DNA of 64,000 nucleotides from Collinsella sp. TF05-9AC. GTDB lineage: Bacteria > Actinomycetota > Coriobacteriia > Coriobacteriales > Coriobacteriaceae. The notes below the pieces were generated by a model. The model was given only the letters and a program-made list of their open reading frames with translations. It made no database searches and was not told the DNA's origin. Where the stretch lies: the NCBI RefSeq assembly GCF_003438495.1, contig NZ_QSSH01000003.1, forward strand, positions 3,993 through 67,992. Direction: 5' to 3'. The translations under genes were made by a program, and so were the position numbers. Below are positions 15,772 to 24,532 of this stretch, piece by piece. Numbering within the stretch: the stretch's first letter is position 1; every line of letters starts with the position of its first letter.

Positions 15772-17082
15772 ATGAGCCAGTTTATCAACAACCCCGAGCA
15801 CACCTTTGGTTTCGATACCCTGCAGCTGCACGTTGGCCAGGAGAGCGCCGATCCTGCATCCGACTCCCGTGCTGTGCCTATCTACCAGACCACGAGCTAT
15901 GTGTTCCGCAACTCCCAGCACGCCGCCGACCGCTTTGGTCTTGCCGACGCCGGTAACATCTACGGCCGTCTGACCAACTCCACCCAGGGCGTCTTCGAGG
16001 ACCGCATCGCCGCGCTTGAGGGTGGCGTGGCAGGTCTTGCCGTCGCCTCTGGTGCCGCCGCCATCACCTATACCCTGCAGGCGCTCGCTCAGGCCGGCGA
16101 CCATGTGGTGGCTCAGAAGACCATCTACGGTGGCTCCTACAACCTGCTGGAGCATACGCTCTCCCAGTTTGGCGTCGAGACCACCTTCGTCGATGCCCAC
16201 AACCTGGACGAGGTCGAGGGCGCCATCAGGGACAACACCACGGTCATCTACCTCGAGACGCTCGGCAACCCCAACTCCGACATCCCCAACATCGACGCCA
16301 TCTCCGAGATCGCCAAGAAGCACGGTTTACCGGTTGTCGTCGACAACACCTTCGGCACCCCGTATCTGTTCCGTCCGCTGGAGCATGGTGCCAACATCGT
16401 CGTCCACTCCGCAACCAAGTTCATCGGCGGCCACGGCACCTCGCTGGGCGGTGTGATCGTCGACGGCGGTAACTTCGATTGGAAGGCGAGCGGCAAGTAT
16501 GCGCAGATCGCCGAGCCCAACCCCTCCTACCATGGCGTCTCGTTTGCCGAGGCTGCCGGTCCCGCCGCCTTCGCAACCTATGTCCGCGCCATCCTGCTGC
16601 GTGACGAGGGCGCCTGCATCAGCCCGTTCAACGCCTGGGTCCTGCTCCAGGGCACCGAGACTCTGTCGCTGCGCGTTGACCGTCATGTCGAGAACACCAA
16701 GAAGGTCGTTGAGTTCCTGGCTGGTGACAGCCATGTTGCCAAGGTGAATCACCCGAGCCTGCCTGAGCACCCCGATCACGAGCTCTATCAGAAGTACTTC
16801 TCCAACGGCGGTGCCTCGATCTTTACCTTTGAGATTAAGGGTGGCCAGGAGGCAGCTTGGAAGTTCATCGATCATCTGCAGGTGTTCTCGCTGCTCGCCA
16901 ACGTGGCCGACGTCAAGTCGCTCGTCGTGCACCCGGCTACCACCACACACTCCCAGCTCTCTGCCGAGGAGCTCGCCGAGCAGAACATCACGCTCTCCAC
17001 GATCCGTCTTTCCATCGGTACCGAGAACGCCGAGGATATCATTTGGGATCTGAAGCAGGCTTTCGCCGCGCTGGACGAGTAA
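15772..17082 (+). CDS. metY: O-acetylhomoserine sulfhydrylase
   Basis: A PLP enzyme that makes homocysteine from O-acetylhomoserine and sulfide, giving direct sulfhydrylation into methionine synthesis. Some family members also act on O-acetylserine. The 436-residue length fits MetY rather than shorter MetB. It shows the family start FGFDTLQLHVGQE, YGRLTNSTQ, and the PLP-lysine motif SATKFIGGHGTSLGG. A long C-terminal domain ends in SLLANVADVKSLVVHPATTTH. AAGGAG lies nine bases before ATG 15772. It is monocistronic with its own promoter, leader and terminator, divergent from a LysR regulator. Confidence 0.95.
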   Translation: MSQFINNPEHTFGFDTLQLHVGQESADPASDSRAVPIYQTTSYVFRNSQHAADRFGLADAGNIYGRLTNSTQGVFEDRIAALEGGVAGLAVASGAAAITYTLQALAQAGDHVVAQKTIYGGSYNLLEHTLSQFGVETTFVDAHNLDEVEGAIRDNTTVIYLETLGNPNSDIPNIDAISEIAKKHGLPVVVDNTFGTPYLFRPLEHGANIVVHSATKFIGGHGTSLGGVIVDGGNFDWKASGKYAQIAEPNPSYHGVSFAEAAGPAAFATYVRAILLRDEGACISPFNAWVLLQGTETLSLRVDRHVENTKKVVEFLAGDSHVAKVNHPSLPEHPDHELYQKYFSNGGASIFTFEIKGGQEAAWKFIDHLQVFSLLANVADVKSLVVHPATTTHSQLSAEELAEQNITLSTIRLSIGTENAEDIIWDLKQAFAALDE

Positions 17083-17142
17083 GGCGACTTGTGCAAGGAC
17101 CCCTTGCGACTCGATAGGTATAACTGCATAAAATGCCTGCTC

Positions 17143-17183
17143 AAGGCGCCTGTGCGAACAATAGTTGCACAGGCGCCTTTTTT
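17143..17183 (+). terminator. metY terminator
   Basis: A 13-bp perfect stem (AAGGCGCCTGTGC / GCACAGGCGCCTT) with an 11-base loop and a run of T. Confidence 0.92.
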
Positions 17184-17394
17184 GCATAGAGAGGGCGCAA
17201 AAACAGGGTTTTTGACACGCTTTATGCATTCGAGTTGTGGAAAACTCCTGTTGAGAGGATGTGAGTTTTACGCAATTGACGTGCGCCTTTTGAGTAAAAC
17301 CGCAGGTCGCGATTTGCTCGGGGTACTATGCAGCGCGATCGAATCACACGCAGCCCAAACGCAGCAAAAACACACTACGGAGGTTTCCAGCTAC
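17184..17394. other. Intergenic stretch before the secreted 3D-like protein
   Basis: The 312 bases between metY and 17395 hold only the metY terminator and then A/T-richer sequence that probably contains the next promoter. I see no gene in it. Confidence 0.5.
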
Positions 17395-18171
17395 ATGAGG
17401 ATCGATTCACGAAAACCGAAAGCCGCCGCCCTTTCCGCCGCTCTGACCGTGGCACTTTTGGCGGGCGTCGGCGCAACTGATGCCCACGCGGCAACACTAT
17501 CCGATACGGTCGGATCTACGCCGTCCGAGGCGACGCTGGTGCAGCCCGTCGACTACCGCGGTGACGGTTATGGCTCTATGCAGGAGTGGAACGCCTCGAT
17601 GGGGGCGAAGCGCGATTCCCTGGAGATGCGCGCTCAGATCATTATGAATATGTATGGCGACTATGCTACCGATGACGAGCGCGCTGTGTTGCAGGGCTGC
17701 ATCGACGGCGCGAGTAGCCTGTTGACGATGGGGGAGGTCGACGCCAAGTCGACCGAGCTCGACGAGCTTCGCTCTACGCTAGAGGATGCCAAGCGCGAGG
17801 CGCTCGAGGCTGCCGCAGCCGAAGCCGAGGCCGCTGAGGCCGTTCAGGCTTCGTATTACAACGCCGGCTCCGGCTCGTCTTACGCGTCTGCTGCGTATTA
17901 CGCGAACGGCTCGGGCCTGACGCGCTCGAGCGGCGTCAATAACTATAACGGCCGCCGCGAGACTTATTACAGCAGCAACGTGTTGTATCACCACCGCACG
18001 GGCGAATGGACGCAGGACGCCGAGGGCTTTTGGCGCGATTCCGATGGCTACTACGTCGTTGCCGCGGGCGATAAGGCCCAGGGCTCCACGTTTACCGGGT
18101 CCAAGGGCGAGTGCAAGGTCTATGACTCCGGCTGCGCTGCCGGAACCACCGATTACTACACTGGCTGGTAA
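17395..18171 (+). CDS. Secreted protein with coiled-coil segment and C-terminal 3D/barwin-like domain
   Basis: A 258-residue exported protein. It has a signal peptide (MRIDSRKPKAAALSAALTV onward, cleavage probably after AHA near residue 33) and no membrane anchor. Residues about 85-150 are helical and Ala/Glu-rich, likely coiled coil. The C-terminal 60 residues (GYYVVAAGDKAQGSTF, then KVYDSGCAAGTTDYYTGW) resemble the 3D/barwin-like domain found in peptidoglycan-acting secreted proteins. ATG 17395 follows GGAGG; an upstream in-frame extension runs through the metY terminator and is rejected. The catalytic role is uncertain. Confidence 0.75.
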   Translation: MRIDSRKPKAAALSAALTVALLAGVGATDAHAATLSDTVGSTPSEATLVQPVDYRGDGYGSMQEWNASMGAKRDSLEMRAQIIMNMYGDYATDDERAVLQGCIDGASSLLTMGEVDAKSTELDELRSTLEDAKREALEAAAAEAEAAEAVQASYYNAGSGSSYASAAYYANGSGLTRSSGVNNYNGRRETYYSSNVLYHHRTGEWTQDAEGFWRDSDGYYVVAAGDKAQGSTFTGSKGECKVYDSGCAAGTTDYYTGW

Positions 18172-18357
18172 TTTTTCTGCATCACGGATATTTGGCGGAC
18201 GGGCGTCTTTACCGAGCTTTAGGGCAACGTAAGGGCGCCCGTTTTTTGTGCGTGCTTGAGTTAACAGAGCGCTTACCGTGGCAGTACGCCGCGCATATGG
18301 GCGCGGGGCACACTAAGTCACGAGAAACAAAGTCTTTCTCGTGGAGGAAGTGGTCTT

Positions 18358-18564
18358 GTGAACGCTCGAGATATCGCCGTTGCCGCCGTTGCATTGACGC
18401 TTGGTTGCCTTGGTCCTACGGCCGCGCTCGTCGCGGGTATGCAGGGGTCTTGTGGGGCTGCCTCTATCGTGGTCGGTGCGTTGATCGCGGCTGCGCTGCT
18501 GGGAAGTGCGGGTGTAGTTCTTTGCCGCGATGGCGAGGACGAGGTGCCTGAGTCGCAACGCTAA
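18358..18564 (+). CDS. Small membrane protein of unknown function
   Basis: A 68-residue protein started by GTG 18358 after GTGGAGGAAG. Two hydrophobic segments (about 6-27 and 34-54) suggest a two-pass membrane protein. The C-terminus is charged. A terminator follows closely, which supports a real transcript. No family is recognised. Confidence 0.5.
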   Translation: MNARDIAVAAVALTLGCLGPTAALVAGMQGSCGAASIVVGALIAAALLGSAGVVLCRDGEDEVPESQR

Positions 18565-18600
18565 CTGTTGTGAGGTTGCCGCCGGTCATAGACGAAGATG

Positions 18601-18639
18601 AAAGCCGCCGCAGGGGAAAGGTTCCCTTGCGGCGGCTTT
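18601..18639. terminator. Bidirectional terminator
   Basis: AAAGCCGCCGCAGGGGAA pairs with TTCCCTTGCGGCGGCTTT with near-perfect complementarity. It lies between the small membrane protein gene and the convergent ketopantoate reductase gene. Confidence 0.8.
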
Positions 18640-18672
18640 GCTGTTGAGTCTGTTGACGTGGTGAGCCGGGCG

Positions 18673-19587
18673 CTACCAGCTTGCCTCGATATCGCGGATG
18701 CGCCGATAGAGCCACTCGTTTTGCGGTGCCTGGATATCGTGCTTGGCCGCCAGACGGCAAATGGTGCCCGCGAACTCTTCGACTTCGGTTTTTCGTTGCG
18801 CTATGCGGTCCTGCGCCATCGAGGGCATGCCGGCGGGGTCGATTCCCTCGATGAGGTGCACCATCTGCGTCAGGTCTGCCTCGGTCAGCTCAACGCCCTC
18901 GGCGTTGGCGACCGCAAGCGTTTCGCGCATGGCGGAAACAAAGCAGCGACGCTGCTCGGAGCCCGGCTCCGTGGCGCTTCCGTAGGTCCCGCCGTAGGCC
19001 ATACAGGTCTGGTTGATGCCGTCGTTGAGCATGAGTTTGGCCCACATGCGGTGCGCAATGTCGCTCTCGACGGTATGGGCGATGCCGCAGCGCGTGTAGA
19101 GCTCGTCGATGGCGGTGACGGTTGCGAGCTCGGTGCCGGCCGCCGCGCCAAAGCGGATTTCGCCCGCATTGGTAAAGGTGAGCTCTCCGTTGAGGAACAC
19201 GGCGTCCATGCCCTGGCAAATACCAAGAACGGTATGCTCCCAGCCAAAGCGCTCGGCAATCTTTTGTTCGCTTGTAATGCCGTTACACAGCGAGGCGATG
19301 AGCGTGTTGGGTCCCACGACGCGCTCCATAGTCTTGAGTGCTTGGTTGAGTCCAGTCGTCTTGACCGTGAGAATGACCAGATCGGCGGGCGTTGCCTCGC
19401 TGGCGCGGACGGACGTGAGATCGCAGGGTTCGCCGTTGACGGTGAGTGCGTCGTTCGCGTGACGCTCGAAACGAGCATCATCCATGACGTATTCGACGGC
19501 GTCGTTGCCGAGCACCCTGGCGATCATGCTGCCGTAGAGCAGGCCGACGCCGCCCTTGCCGATAAAGGCGACCTTGTTGATCTGCAT
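18673..19587 (-). CDS. 2-dehydropantoate 2-reductase family protein
   Basis: An NADPH-dependent reductase of the ApbA/PanE family, which makes pantoate for coenzyme A synthesis; many paralogues act on other ketoacids. The 304-residue protein begins with the Rossmann loop VAFIGKGGVGLLYG. LVILTVKTTGL contains the conserved Lys, SLCNGITSE follows, and the C-terminal domain carries KLMLNDGINQ, the usual Lys/Asn site. ATG 19587 has GAGGAG nine bases upstream; an ATG at 19596 would sit too close to it. The gene is monocistronic, so a specific pantothenate role is not shown by context. Confidence 0.85.
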   Translation of the reverse strand: MQINKVAFIGKGGVGLLYGSMIARVLGNDAVEYVMDDARFERHANDALTVNGEPCDLTSVRASEATPADLVILTVKTTGLNQALKTMERVVGPNTLIASLCNGITSEQKIAERFGWEHTVLGICQGMDAVFLNGELTFTNAGEIRFGAAAGTELATVTAIDELYTRCGIAHTVESDIAHRMWAKLMLNDGINQTCMAYGGTYGSATEPGSEQRRCFVSAMRETLAVANAEGVELTEADLTQMVHLIEGIDPAGMPSMAQDRIAQRKTEVEEFAGTICRLAAKHDIQAPQNEWLYRRIRDIEASW

Positions 19588-19710
19588 GCGAATCATCTCC
19601 TCATATAAAAGGCGCCCGCGTAAGGGGCGCCTGATGGATTGTATGTCGCCGGGGCGTTTGGTAAGCGCGTGGGGCTGCTGTTATGAAAAAGAAACTATTG
19701 CACTGTGCGC

Positions 19711-19920
19711 TTATGCCGCGGGACAGATCGCAAAAACGCGCGCGGGGTATCCGACGCCATCGCGCACCTTGGGGAAGGTGCAGAAGATGACGGCGCCTGT
19801 GGCGGGAAGCTCGTCCAGATGGTCCATGACCTCGATCTGGTAACGGTCGACCGAGAGGATGTATTGTTCGCCGGGGTAGGGATAGGCGTCCTCACGCGTG
19901 GTCCGTTCGCCTCCTTTCAT
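19711..19920 (-). pseudogene. C-terminal remnant of a cyclase-family hydrolase
   Basis: A 69-codon open frame reads HLDELPATGAVIFCTFPKVR and then GYPARVFAI, which matches the end of metal-dependent cyclase/kynurenine-formamidase-like proteins (normally 200-250 residues). The N-terminal domain with the HxGTHxD motif is absent upstream. A possible ATG at 19920 has weak RBS support. I read it as a decayed gene end. A short real protein is less likely. Confidence 0.5.
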
Positions 19921-20066
19921 CGGGCTTTTTGCTGATGTTAAAGCGGTGTCGTGATGGCTCGATTGCTGCTACGTTACGATACGTTCTCGATTGCGATTCC
20001 AATGTGTTTTGATGGCGTGGCCGTTGTGTTTCGCCTCATTAGAGCTTCGAGGGGAGAGGAGGGGCA

Positions 20067-21254
20067 GTGCAATATCGTGTTGACCCCAAAAGCGGCAACC
20101 GTATCTCGGTGCTGGGACTGGGCTGCATGAGGTTTCCCGGTGCGCCGGGACACCCCGATGCGAAGACGGCCGATGCCATCATTTCCCGTGCGGTGGAGCA
20201 AGGAATAACCTATCTGGACACGGCCTATCTCTACCCCGGTAACGAAGCTTGTGTGGGAGCTTCGCTTGAGCGCCTGGGGCTGCGCGACCAGATTTTGCTT
20301 GCGACCAAGTTGCCGCACGCTTCGTGCAAATGTGCGGAGGATTTCGACCGCTTTTTTGACGAGCAGCTGCGCCGTTTGCGGACTGACCATATCGACTACT
20401 ACCTCATGCACAACATCACCTCGCCCGCGCAGTGGGAGCGCGTGGCAGCTTTGGGTATCGAGGACTGGATTGCGCACCAAAAGGCTGCGGGGCGTATTCG
20501 CCAGATAGGTTTTTCGTACCACGGCGGTGCGGCGGATTTCCTCATGATGCTTGACGCGTATGACTGGGATTTTTGCCAGATCCAGTACAACTATGCCGGA
20601 GAGCGCTACCAAGCGGGAACGGCGGGGCTCATGGCGGCTGCGGAGCGCGGGCTCGCGGTGTTTGTGATGGAACCGCTTTTGGGTGGACGCCTGGCGGGCA
20701 AGCTGCCTCCGCGGGCCCGCGCCGTGCTCGATGACGTACGCGATCCGTACCTGAAGACGCCGGCTGCTTGGGGCCTTTCGTGGGTGTGGAACCATCCTCA
20801 AGTCACGATGCTGCTTTCGGGCATGACCGATACCGCGCAGGTGGACGAGAACGCGGCATTGGCGGATCGCGCACTGCCGGATTCGATGACGACAGAGCAG
20901 CTCGATACCATCGCACGTGTGCTGGGAGAGTTTGAGAAATCGAATCGCGTGCCCTGTACGGGGTGCGGCTACTGCATGCCGTGCCCCAAGGGCATCAATA
21001 TTCCCGGTTGCTTTGGCGCCTACAACGCGAGCTACGCGCATAGTTGGTTTACGGGGCTGTCTCAATACTTTACGGCGAGCGCGGTGCGGACGAACGAGCC
21101 CAAGCTGGTGAGCAATTGCGTCAAGTGCGGCAAATGCGCACGTCACTGCCCGCAGCACATTGATATTCCCGAGCGTCTCGACGATGTGCGCCGACGTTTC
21201 CAGCCTGGTCCCGTAACGGCCGCGCTTAAAGCCTTTTGCAAAACGCGCTCCTGA
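20067..21254 (+). CDS. Aldo/keto reductase with C-terminal [4Fe-4S] ferredoxin domain
   Basis: A 395-residue oxidoreductase. The N-terminal TIM barrel (about 1-290) has LGLGCMRFPG, then YLDTAYLYPGNEACVG with the catalytic Asp/Tyr, and KLPHASC near the conserved Lys. The C-terminal part carries two cysteine clusters, CTGCGYCMPCPKG and CVKCGKCARHCPQ, able to hold Fe-S clusters. This fusion is common in anaerobes and is poorly characterised. It starts with GTG 20067 after GGGAGAGGA. A palindromic repeat follows its stop immediately. Confidence 0.9.
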   Translation: MQYRVDPKSGNRISVLGLGCMRFPGAPGHPDAKTADAIISRAVEQGITYLDTAYLYPGNEACVGASLERLGLRDQILLATKLPHASCKCAEDFDRFFDEQLRRLRTDHIDYYLMHNITSPAQWERVAALGIEDWIAHQKAAGRIRQIGFSYHGGAADFLMMLDAYDWDFCQIQYNYAGERYQAGTAGLMAAAERGLAVFVMEPLLGGRLAGKLPPRARAVLDDVRDPYLKTPAAWGLSWVWNHPQVTMLLSGMTDTAQVDENAALADRALPDSMTTEQLDTIARVLGEFEKSNRVPCTGCGYCMPCPKGINIPGCFGAYNASYAHSWFTGLSQYFTASAVRTNEPKLVSNCVKCGKCARHCPQHIDIPERLDDVRRRFQPGPVTAALKAFCKTRS

Positions 21255-21255
21255 T

Positions 21256-21338
21256 GCCCCTTTTATAACTTGCGGTGGAATAGTTCCTGTTTGCGGCAGA
21301 ATAGGGGCCAAGCAGGAACTATTCCACCGCAACTGAAG
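21256..21338. repeat. Palindromic repeat, copy 1
   Basis: TTGCGGTGGAATAGTTCCTG (21270-21289) and its exact reverse complement at 21313-21332 form a 20-bp stem, with outer GCCCC/GGGGGC pairing. An almost identical element lies at 22443-22528. The two copies are in the same orientation and flank one oxidoreductase gene. Confidence 0.85.
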
Positions 21339-21347
21339 GGGGCTGTC

Positions 21348-22367
21348 GTGGGCTATCGGGATTCATGTGATGGTTTGCGTGATGTTCGCTGGGGCGTTTT
21401 GGGCGCTGGACACATTTCGCATCGATTCGCATCGTCGCTCAAGGAGGTGGACGGGGCACGGCTTGTGGCTGCCGCCGGTCGCACTCCTTCGCATGTTGAG
21501 GAGTTTTGCAGGGCGTTTTCGATTGATGCCGCGCACGGCTATGCCACGGCTGACGATAGCGGCGATGCGGCTTATGATGCGCTGATTGCCGACCCCGATG
21601 TCGACGCAATCTACTTGGCTCTTCCACATGGCATGCATGCGCATTGGGCCTGTCGGGCACTGCGCGCGGGAAAGGCCGTACTGTGCGAAAAGCCGGCCGT
21701 TTTGAATGAAGAAGAGGCCCATGCGATCGCCTCCGTTTCCCGTGAGTACGGCGTGCCGTTTATGGAGGCGATGAAGAATCGGTTTTGCCCGATGCGCACT
21801 CGCGTGAAGGACTTGCTTGCGTCGGGTGAGCTTGGCCGTATTGTCTCGATTGAAAGCGTGCAAAAGCTCGATTACGGCGAGTCTCCTTCGGGCTATCTGC
21901 TTGATCCGTTGCAGGGCGGCTGTCTATATGACATTGGCTGCTATGCAGTCGGGTGGTTTGAGGATCTGCTTACGGGCGCGTGCGATGTTTCGTCTCGTGA
22001 AGTTCGCTGGCGTGACGTATCGGGCGGCCGCGTGGATTGGGCCGATGAGATCCATATGAGTGTCGGCGGCATACCCATTCATATGGTGTGCGACGGCAAA
22101 GCAGCATATGAAAGCCGCTTAACGATTGCCTGCGAGCGGGGTTCGTTGGAAATCGAGCGCCTCCATCGCCCCGAGCTCGCCCATGTGAAGTACTCCGACG
22201 GACGAATGCTCGAAATAAATGCCCCGTTTGAGGTCGATGATTTCTACGGCGAAATCCGGCATGCGACCCAGCTCATCCGGGCGGGGAAACTCAAGAGTCC
22301 CGTCATGCCCCTAGCCGCCACACAGCGCTGTGCGCGCATCATCGATGCAATCCGTCTAGCCCTCTAG
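21348..22367 (+). CDS. Gfo/Idh/MocA-family oxidoreductase
   Basis: A 339-residue NAD(P)-dependent dehydrogenase. The Rossmann fold shows VRWGVLGAGHISHRFASSL, then AIYLALPHGMHAHWACRALRAGK and VLCEKPAVL with the catalytic Lys. The substrate domain has GGCLYDIGCYAV. GTG 21348 is chosen because GAAGGGGG ends a few bases upstream; the longer frame would run back through the palindrome. It is flanked on both sides by copies of the same repeat. The substrate is unknown but probably a sugar or cyclitol. Confidence 0.87.
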   Translation: MGYRDSCDGLRDVRWGVLGAGHISHRFASSLKEVDGARLVAAAGRTPSHVEEFCRAFSIDAAHGYATADDSGDAAYDALIADPDVDAIYLALPHGMHAHWACRALRAGKAVLCEKPAVLNEEEAHAIASVSREYGVPFMEAMKNRFCPMRTRVKDLLASGELGRIVSIESVQKLDYGESPSGYLLDPLQGGCLYDIGCYAVGWFEDLLTGACDVSSREVRWRDVSGGRVDWADEIHMSVGGIPIHMVCDGKAAYESRLTIACERGSLEIERLHRPELAHVKYSDGRMLEINAPFEVDDFYGEIRHATQLIRAGKLKSPVMPLAATQRCARIIDAIRLAL

Positions 22368-22442
22368 GACCTGGCGCTGACGCGTGAGGGATCATGACGC
22401 CCGCGCCCGTAGCCGTAGTGCTTGGTGGCCCGCATCTCTGAT

Positions 22443-22528
22443 GCCCCTTTTATAACTTGTGGTGGAATAGTTCCTGTTTGCGGCAGAATAGGGCATCGAC
22501 AGGAACTATTTCACCGCAACTGATGAGG
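22443..22528. repeat. Palindromic repeat, copy 2
   Basis: Arms 22457-22476 and 22500-22519 match the first copy (21256-21338) except for a few bases. The loop differs slightly. The element ends about 12 bases before the endonuclease IV start, so its right flank supplies part of that gene's leader. Confidence 0.85.
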
Positions 22529-22539
22529 GGGAGCTGGAG

Positions 22540-23406
22540 ATGCTGACGATCGGGTGTCATCTTTCGACGACGAAGGGCTATCGGGCAATGGGGGAGACGG
22601 CGCTGTCCATTGGCGCCAATACCTTTGCATTCTTTACGCGCAACCCGCGCGGCGGCAAGGCGAAAGACCTTGACATGGATGACGTGGCGGCCCTGCGCGA
22701 GCTTATGGAGCAAAACGACTTTGGCCCGCTCGTGGCTCATGCCCCGTATACCTATAACCCCTGCTCGGCCAAAGAGCGGGCGCGCGAGTTTGCCCTGGAG
22801 GCCATGGCAGAGGACCTGCGTCGCATGGAAGCGCTGCCCGGCAACTACTACAACTTCCATCCCGGTGCGCATGTGGGGCAGGGCTCCGACGCCGGCATTC
22901 AGATGATCGTCGACACCCTGTGTCAGGTGATGTTTGAGGGTCAGCAGACGACGGTGCTGCTCGAGACTATGGCCGGCAAGGGCACCGAGGTGGGCCGCAG
23001 CTTCGAGGAGCTGGCGCTCATCATCGAGGGCGTTGCCGACAAACGCCCCGAGCTGTCGGCCAAGTTGGGCGTTTGCCTGGACACCTGCCATGTGAATGAT
23101 GCCGGCTATGACATCGTCCACGATCTTGACGGTGTGCTCGACGAGTTCGATCGTGTGGTGGGTATCGAGCGCCTGCGCGCCGTGCATATCAATGACTCCA
23201 AGAACCCCTGCGGCGCCCATAAGGATCGCCACGAGTGCATCGGCAAGGGCTACCTGGGTAGTGAAGAGTTTGGCGGCGGTATGCAGGTTATGCAGAATAT
23301 TGTATCGAATGGCCGCTTGCGCGCCTTGCCATTCATTTTGGAGACACCGAACGAACTTGCAGGTTATGCGGCTGAAATCAAACTGTTAAGGTCCTTGCAG
23401 CAGTAA
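22540..23406 (+). CDS. nfo: Deoxyribonuclease IV (AP endonuclease)
   Basis: Cleaves DNA at abasic sites and removes blocking 3' groups in base-excision repair. The 288-residue protein has the family length and trinuclear-zinc motifs: [69 protein letters not shown] and FILETPN. GGGGGAGCTGGAG precedes ATG 22540. It sits directly behind the second palindromic repeat. Confidence 0.96.
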   Translation: MLTIGCHLSTTKGYRAMGETALSIGANTFAFFTRNPRGGKAKDLDMDDVAALRELMEQNDFGPLVAHAPYTYNPCSAKERAREFALEAMAEDLRRMEALPGNYYNFHPGAHVGQGSDAGIQMIVDTLCQVMFEGQQTTVLLETMAGKGTEVGRSFEELALIIEGVADKRPELSAKLGVCLDTCHVNDAGYDIVHDLDGVLDEFDRVVGIERLRAVHINDSKNPCGAHKDRHECIGKGYLGSEEFGGGMQVMQNIVSNGRLRALPFILETPNELAGYAAEIKLLRSLQQ

Positions 23407-23467
23407 TGGCTGCCATAAAGTGGAGTGCTCCATTCACGTTATGGGTTTGTTTCAATCAGTTTTCTAA

Positions 23468-23496
23468 TTGCAGATTCTTCCAAGCGGGTGCATAAT
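23468..23496 (+). promoter_or_regulatory. Probable promoter of the amino-acid ABC transporter operon
   Basis: TTGCAG (23468-23473) and CATAAT (23491-23496) have a 17-base spacer. It lies 58 bases before the substrate-binding-protein start. Confidence 0.6.
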
Positions 23497-23553
23497 AACC
23501 CTCAGTTTTTGCAGACCTCTGAATCACATGGGGTCATTGGAAGGAGACTGATT

Positions 23554-24414
23554 ATGAAGCTGAAGAAGCTTGGCGCATTTGCCGCCACGGGTGCTATGGC
23601 GCTCGCCCTCGCTCTGACGGGCTGCGGCTCGTCCAACGCCACCTCTGGCTCTGATGCCGGTTCTAGCAGCTCTGACGACGCTAAGGTCGAGAAGGTCGAC
23701 GGCTCCAAGGAGTACGCGCTCGTCAAGGACGGTACGCTGACCGTCGGCACCTCTGCCGAGTACGCTCCGTTTGAGTACAAGGATGACAACGGCGATTATC
23801 AGGGCTTTGACCTTGAGCTCATCAAGGCCATCGGCGACAAGCTGGGCCTGGATGTCGAGTACGTCAATAACGACTTTGACACGCTGGTTCCGGGCGTCGC
23901 TTCGGGCGCCAAGTATGACGTCTCCATCGCGGCTATCACCGACACGCCCGAGCGTGAGAAGGAAGTCACTTTCTCCGATTCCTACTACATGGACGATCAG
24001 GCTATCGTGACCAAGGTCGATAACACCGACATCACGGCCGATAACTACAGCGAGAAGCTCAATAACGCTGACGCTACCATCATCGTCCAGTCTGGCTCGA
24101 CCGCCGAGTCCTTTGCCCAGGAGAACTTCCCCAAGGCCAAGATTGTCCCCTACAAGGACGCCACCGAGTGCTTCAGCGCCCTGCAGTCCGATAAGGGCGA
24201 CGCCGTAGTCACCAACCGCTCCGTTGCTAGCCAGCTGACCGCCGAGCAGTTCAACACCTGTCAGACCATTAAGCAGATCAGCACCGGCGAGGAGTACGCC
24301 ATCGCCATCAACCAGGGCAACACCAAGCTCAAGGACGACATCAACCAGGCCATCAAGGACCTGACCGACGACGGTACCGTTGACGCCCTCATGGCTAAGT
24401 ACAACATCAAGTAA
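23554..24414 (+). CDS. Polar amino-acid ABC transporter substrate-binding lipoprotein
   Basis: Captures an amino acid outside the membrane and delivers it to the permease encoded next. The 286-residue protein has a lipoprotein signal ending LALTGC, so Cys24 is the lipidated residue. A Ser/Asp-rich linker follows. The binding domain starts GTLTVGTSAEYAPFEYKDDNG and contains GFDLELIKAIGDKLGLDVEYV, typical of the glutamine/polar amino-acid family. AAGGAG lies eight bases before ATG 23554. Ligand specificity (Gln, Glu, His, Arg, Cys) cannot be read. Confidence 0.93.
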   Translation: MKLKKLGAFAATGAMALALALTGCGSSNATSGSDAGSSSSDDAKVEKVDGSKEYALVKDGTLTVGTSAEYAPFEYKDDNGDYQGFDLELIKAIGDKLGLDVEYVNNDFDTLVPGVASGAKYDVSIAAITDTPEREKEVTFSDSYYMDDQAIVTKVDNTDITADNYSEKLNNADATIIVQSGSTAESFAQENFPKAKIVPYKDATECFSALQSDKGDAVVTNRSVASQLTAEQFNTCQTIKQISTGEEYAIAINQGNTKLKDDINQAIKDLTDDGTVDALMAKYNIK

Positions 24415-24436
24415 AATAACTACTTGATTGCGCGCG

Positions 24437-24467
24437 GGCCCTTTCCGTTTTGGCGGAGAGGGCCTTT
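24437..24467 (+). terminator. Hairpin between binding-protein and permease genes
   Basis: GGCCCTTTCCG pairs with CGGAGAGGGCC (G-U allowed) around a 6-base loop, followed by TTT. The short T run suggests partial termination, which would give more binding protein than permease, as is usual for such systems. Confidence 0.6.
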
Positions 24468-24532
24468 GCGCTTCTCTTGACGGAGAGCATTTCCGTCTCG
24501 TTTTGCCGGCAACTTCTACGATAGGAGCCACC

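Noticed and set aside
15613-15774. Open frame without a normal start codon across the metY leader, ending at the metY ATG
   Set aside because: It lacks ATG/GTG/TTG near the RBS-like AAGGAGG at 15601. The 17-codon frame at 15657 has much better initiation signals.
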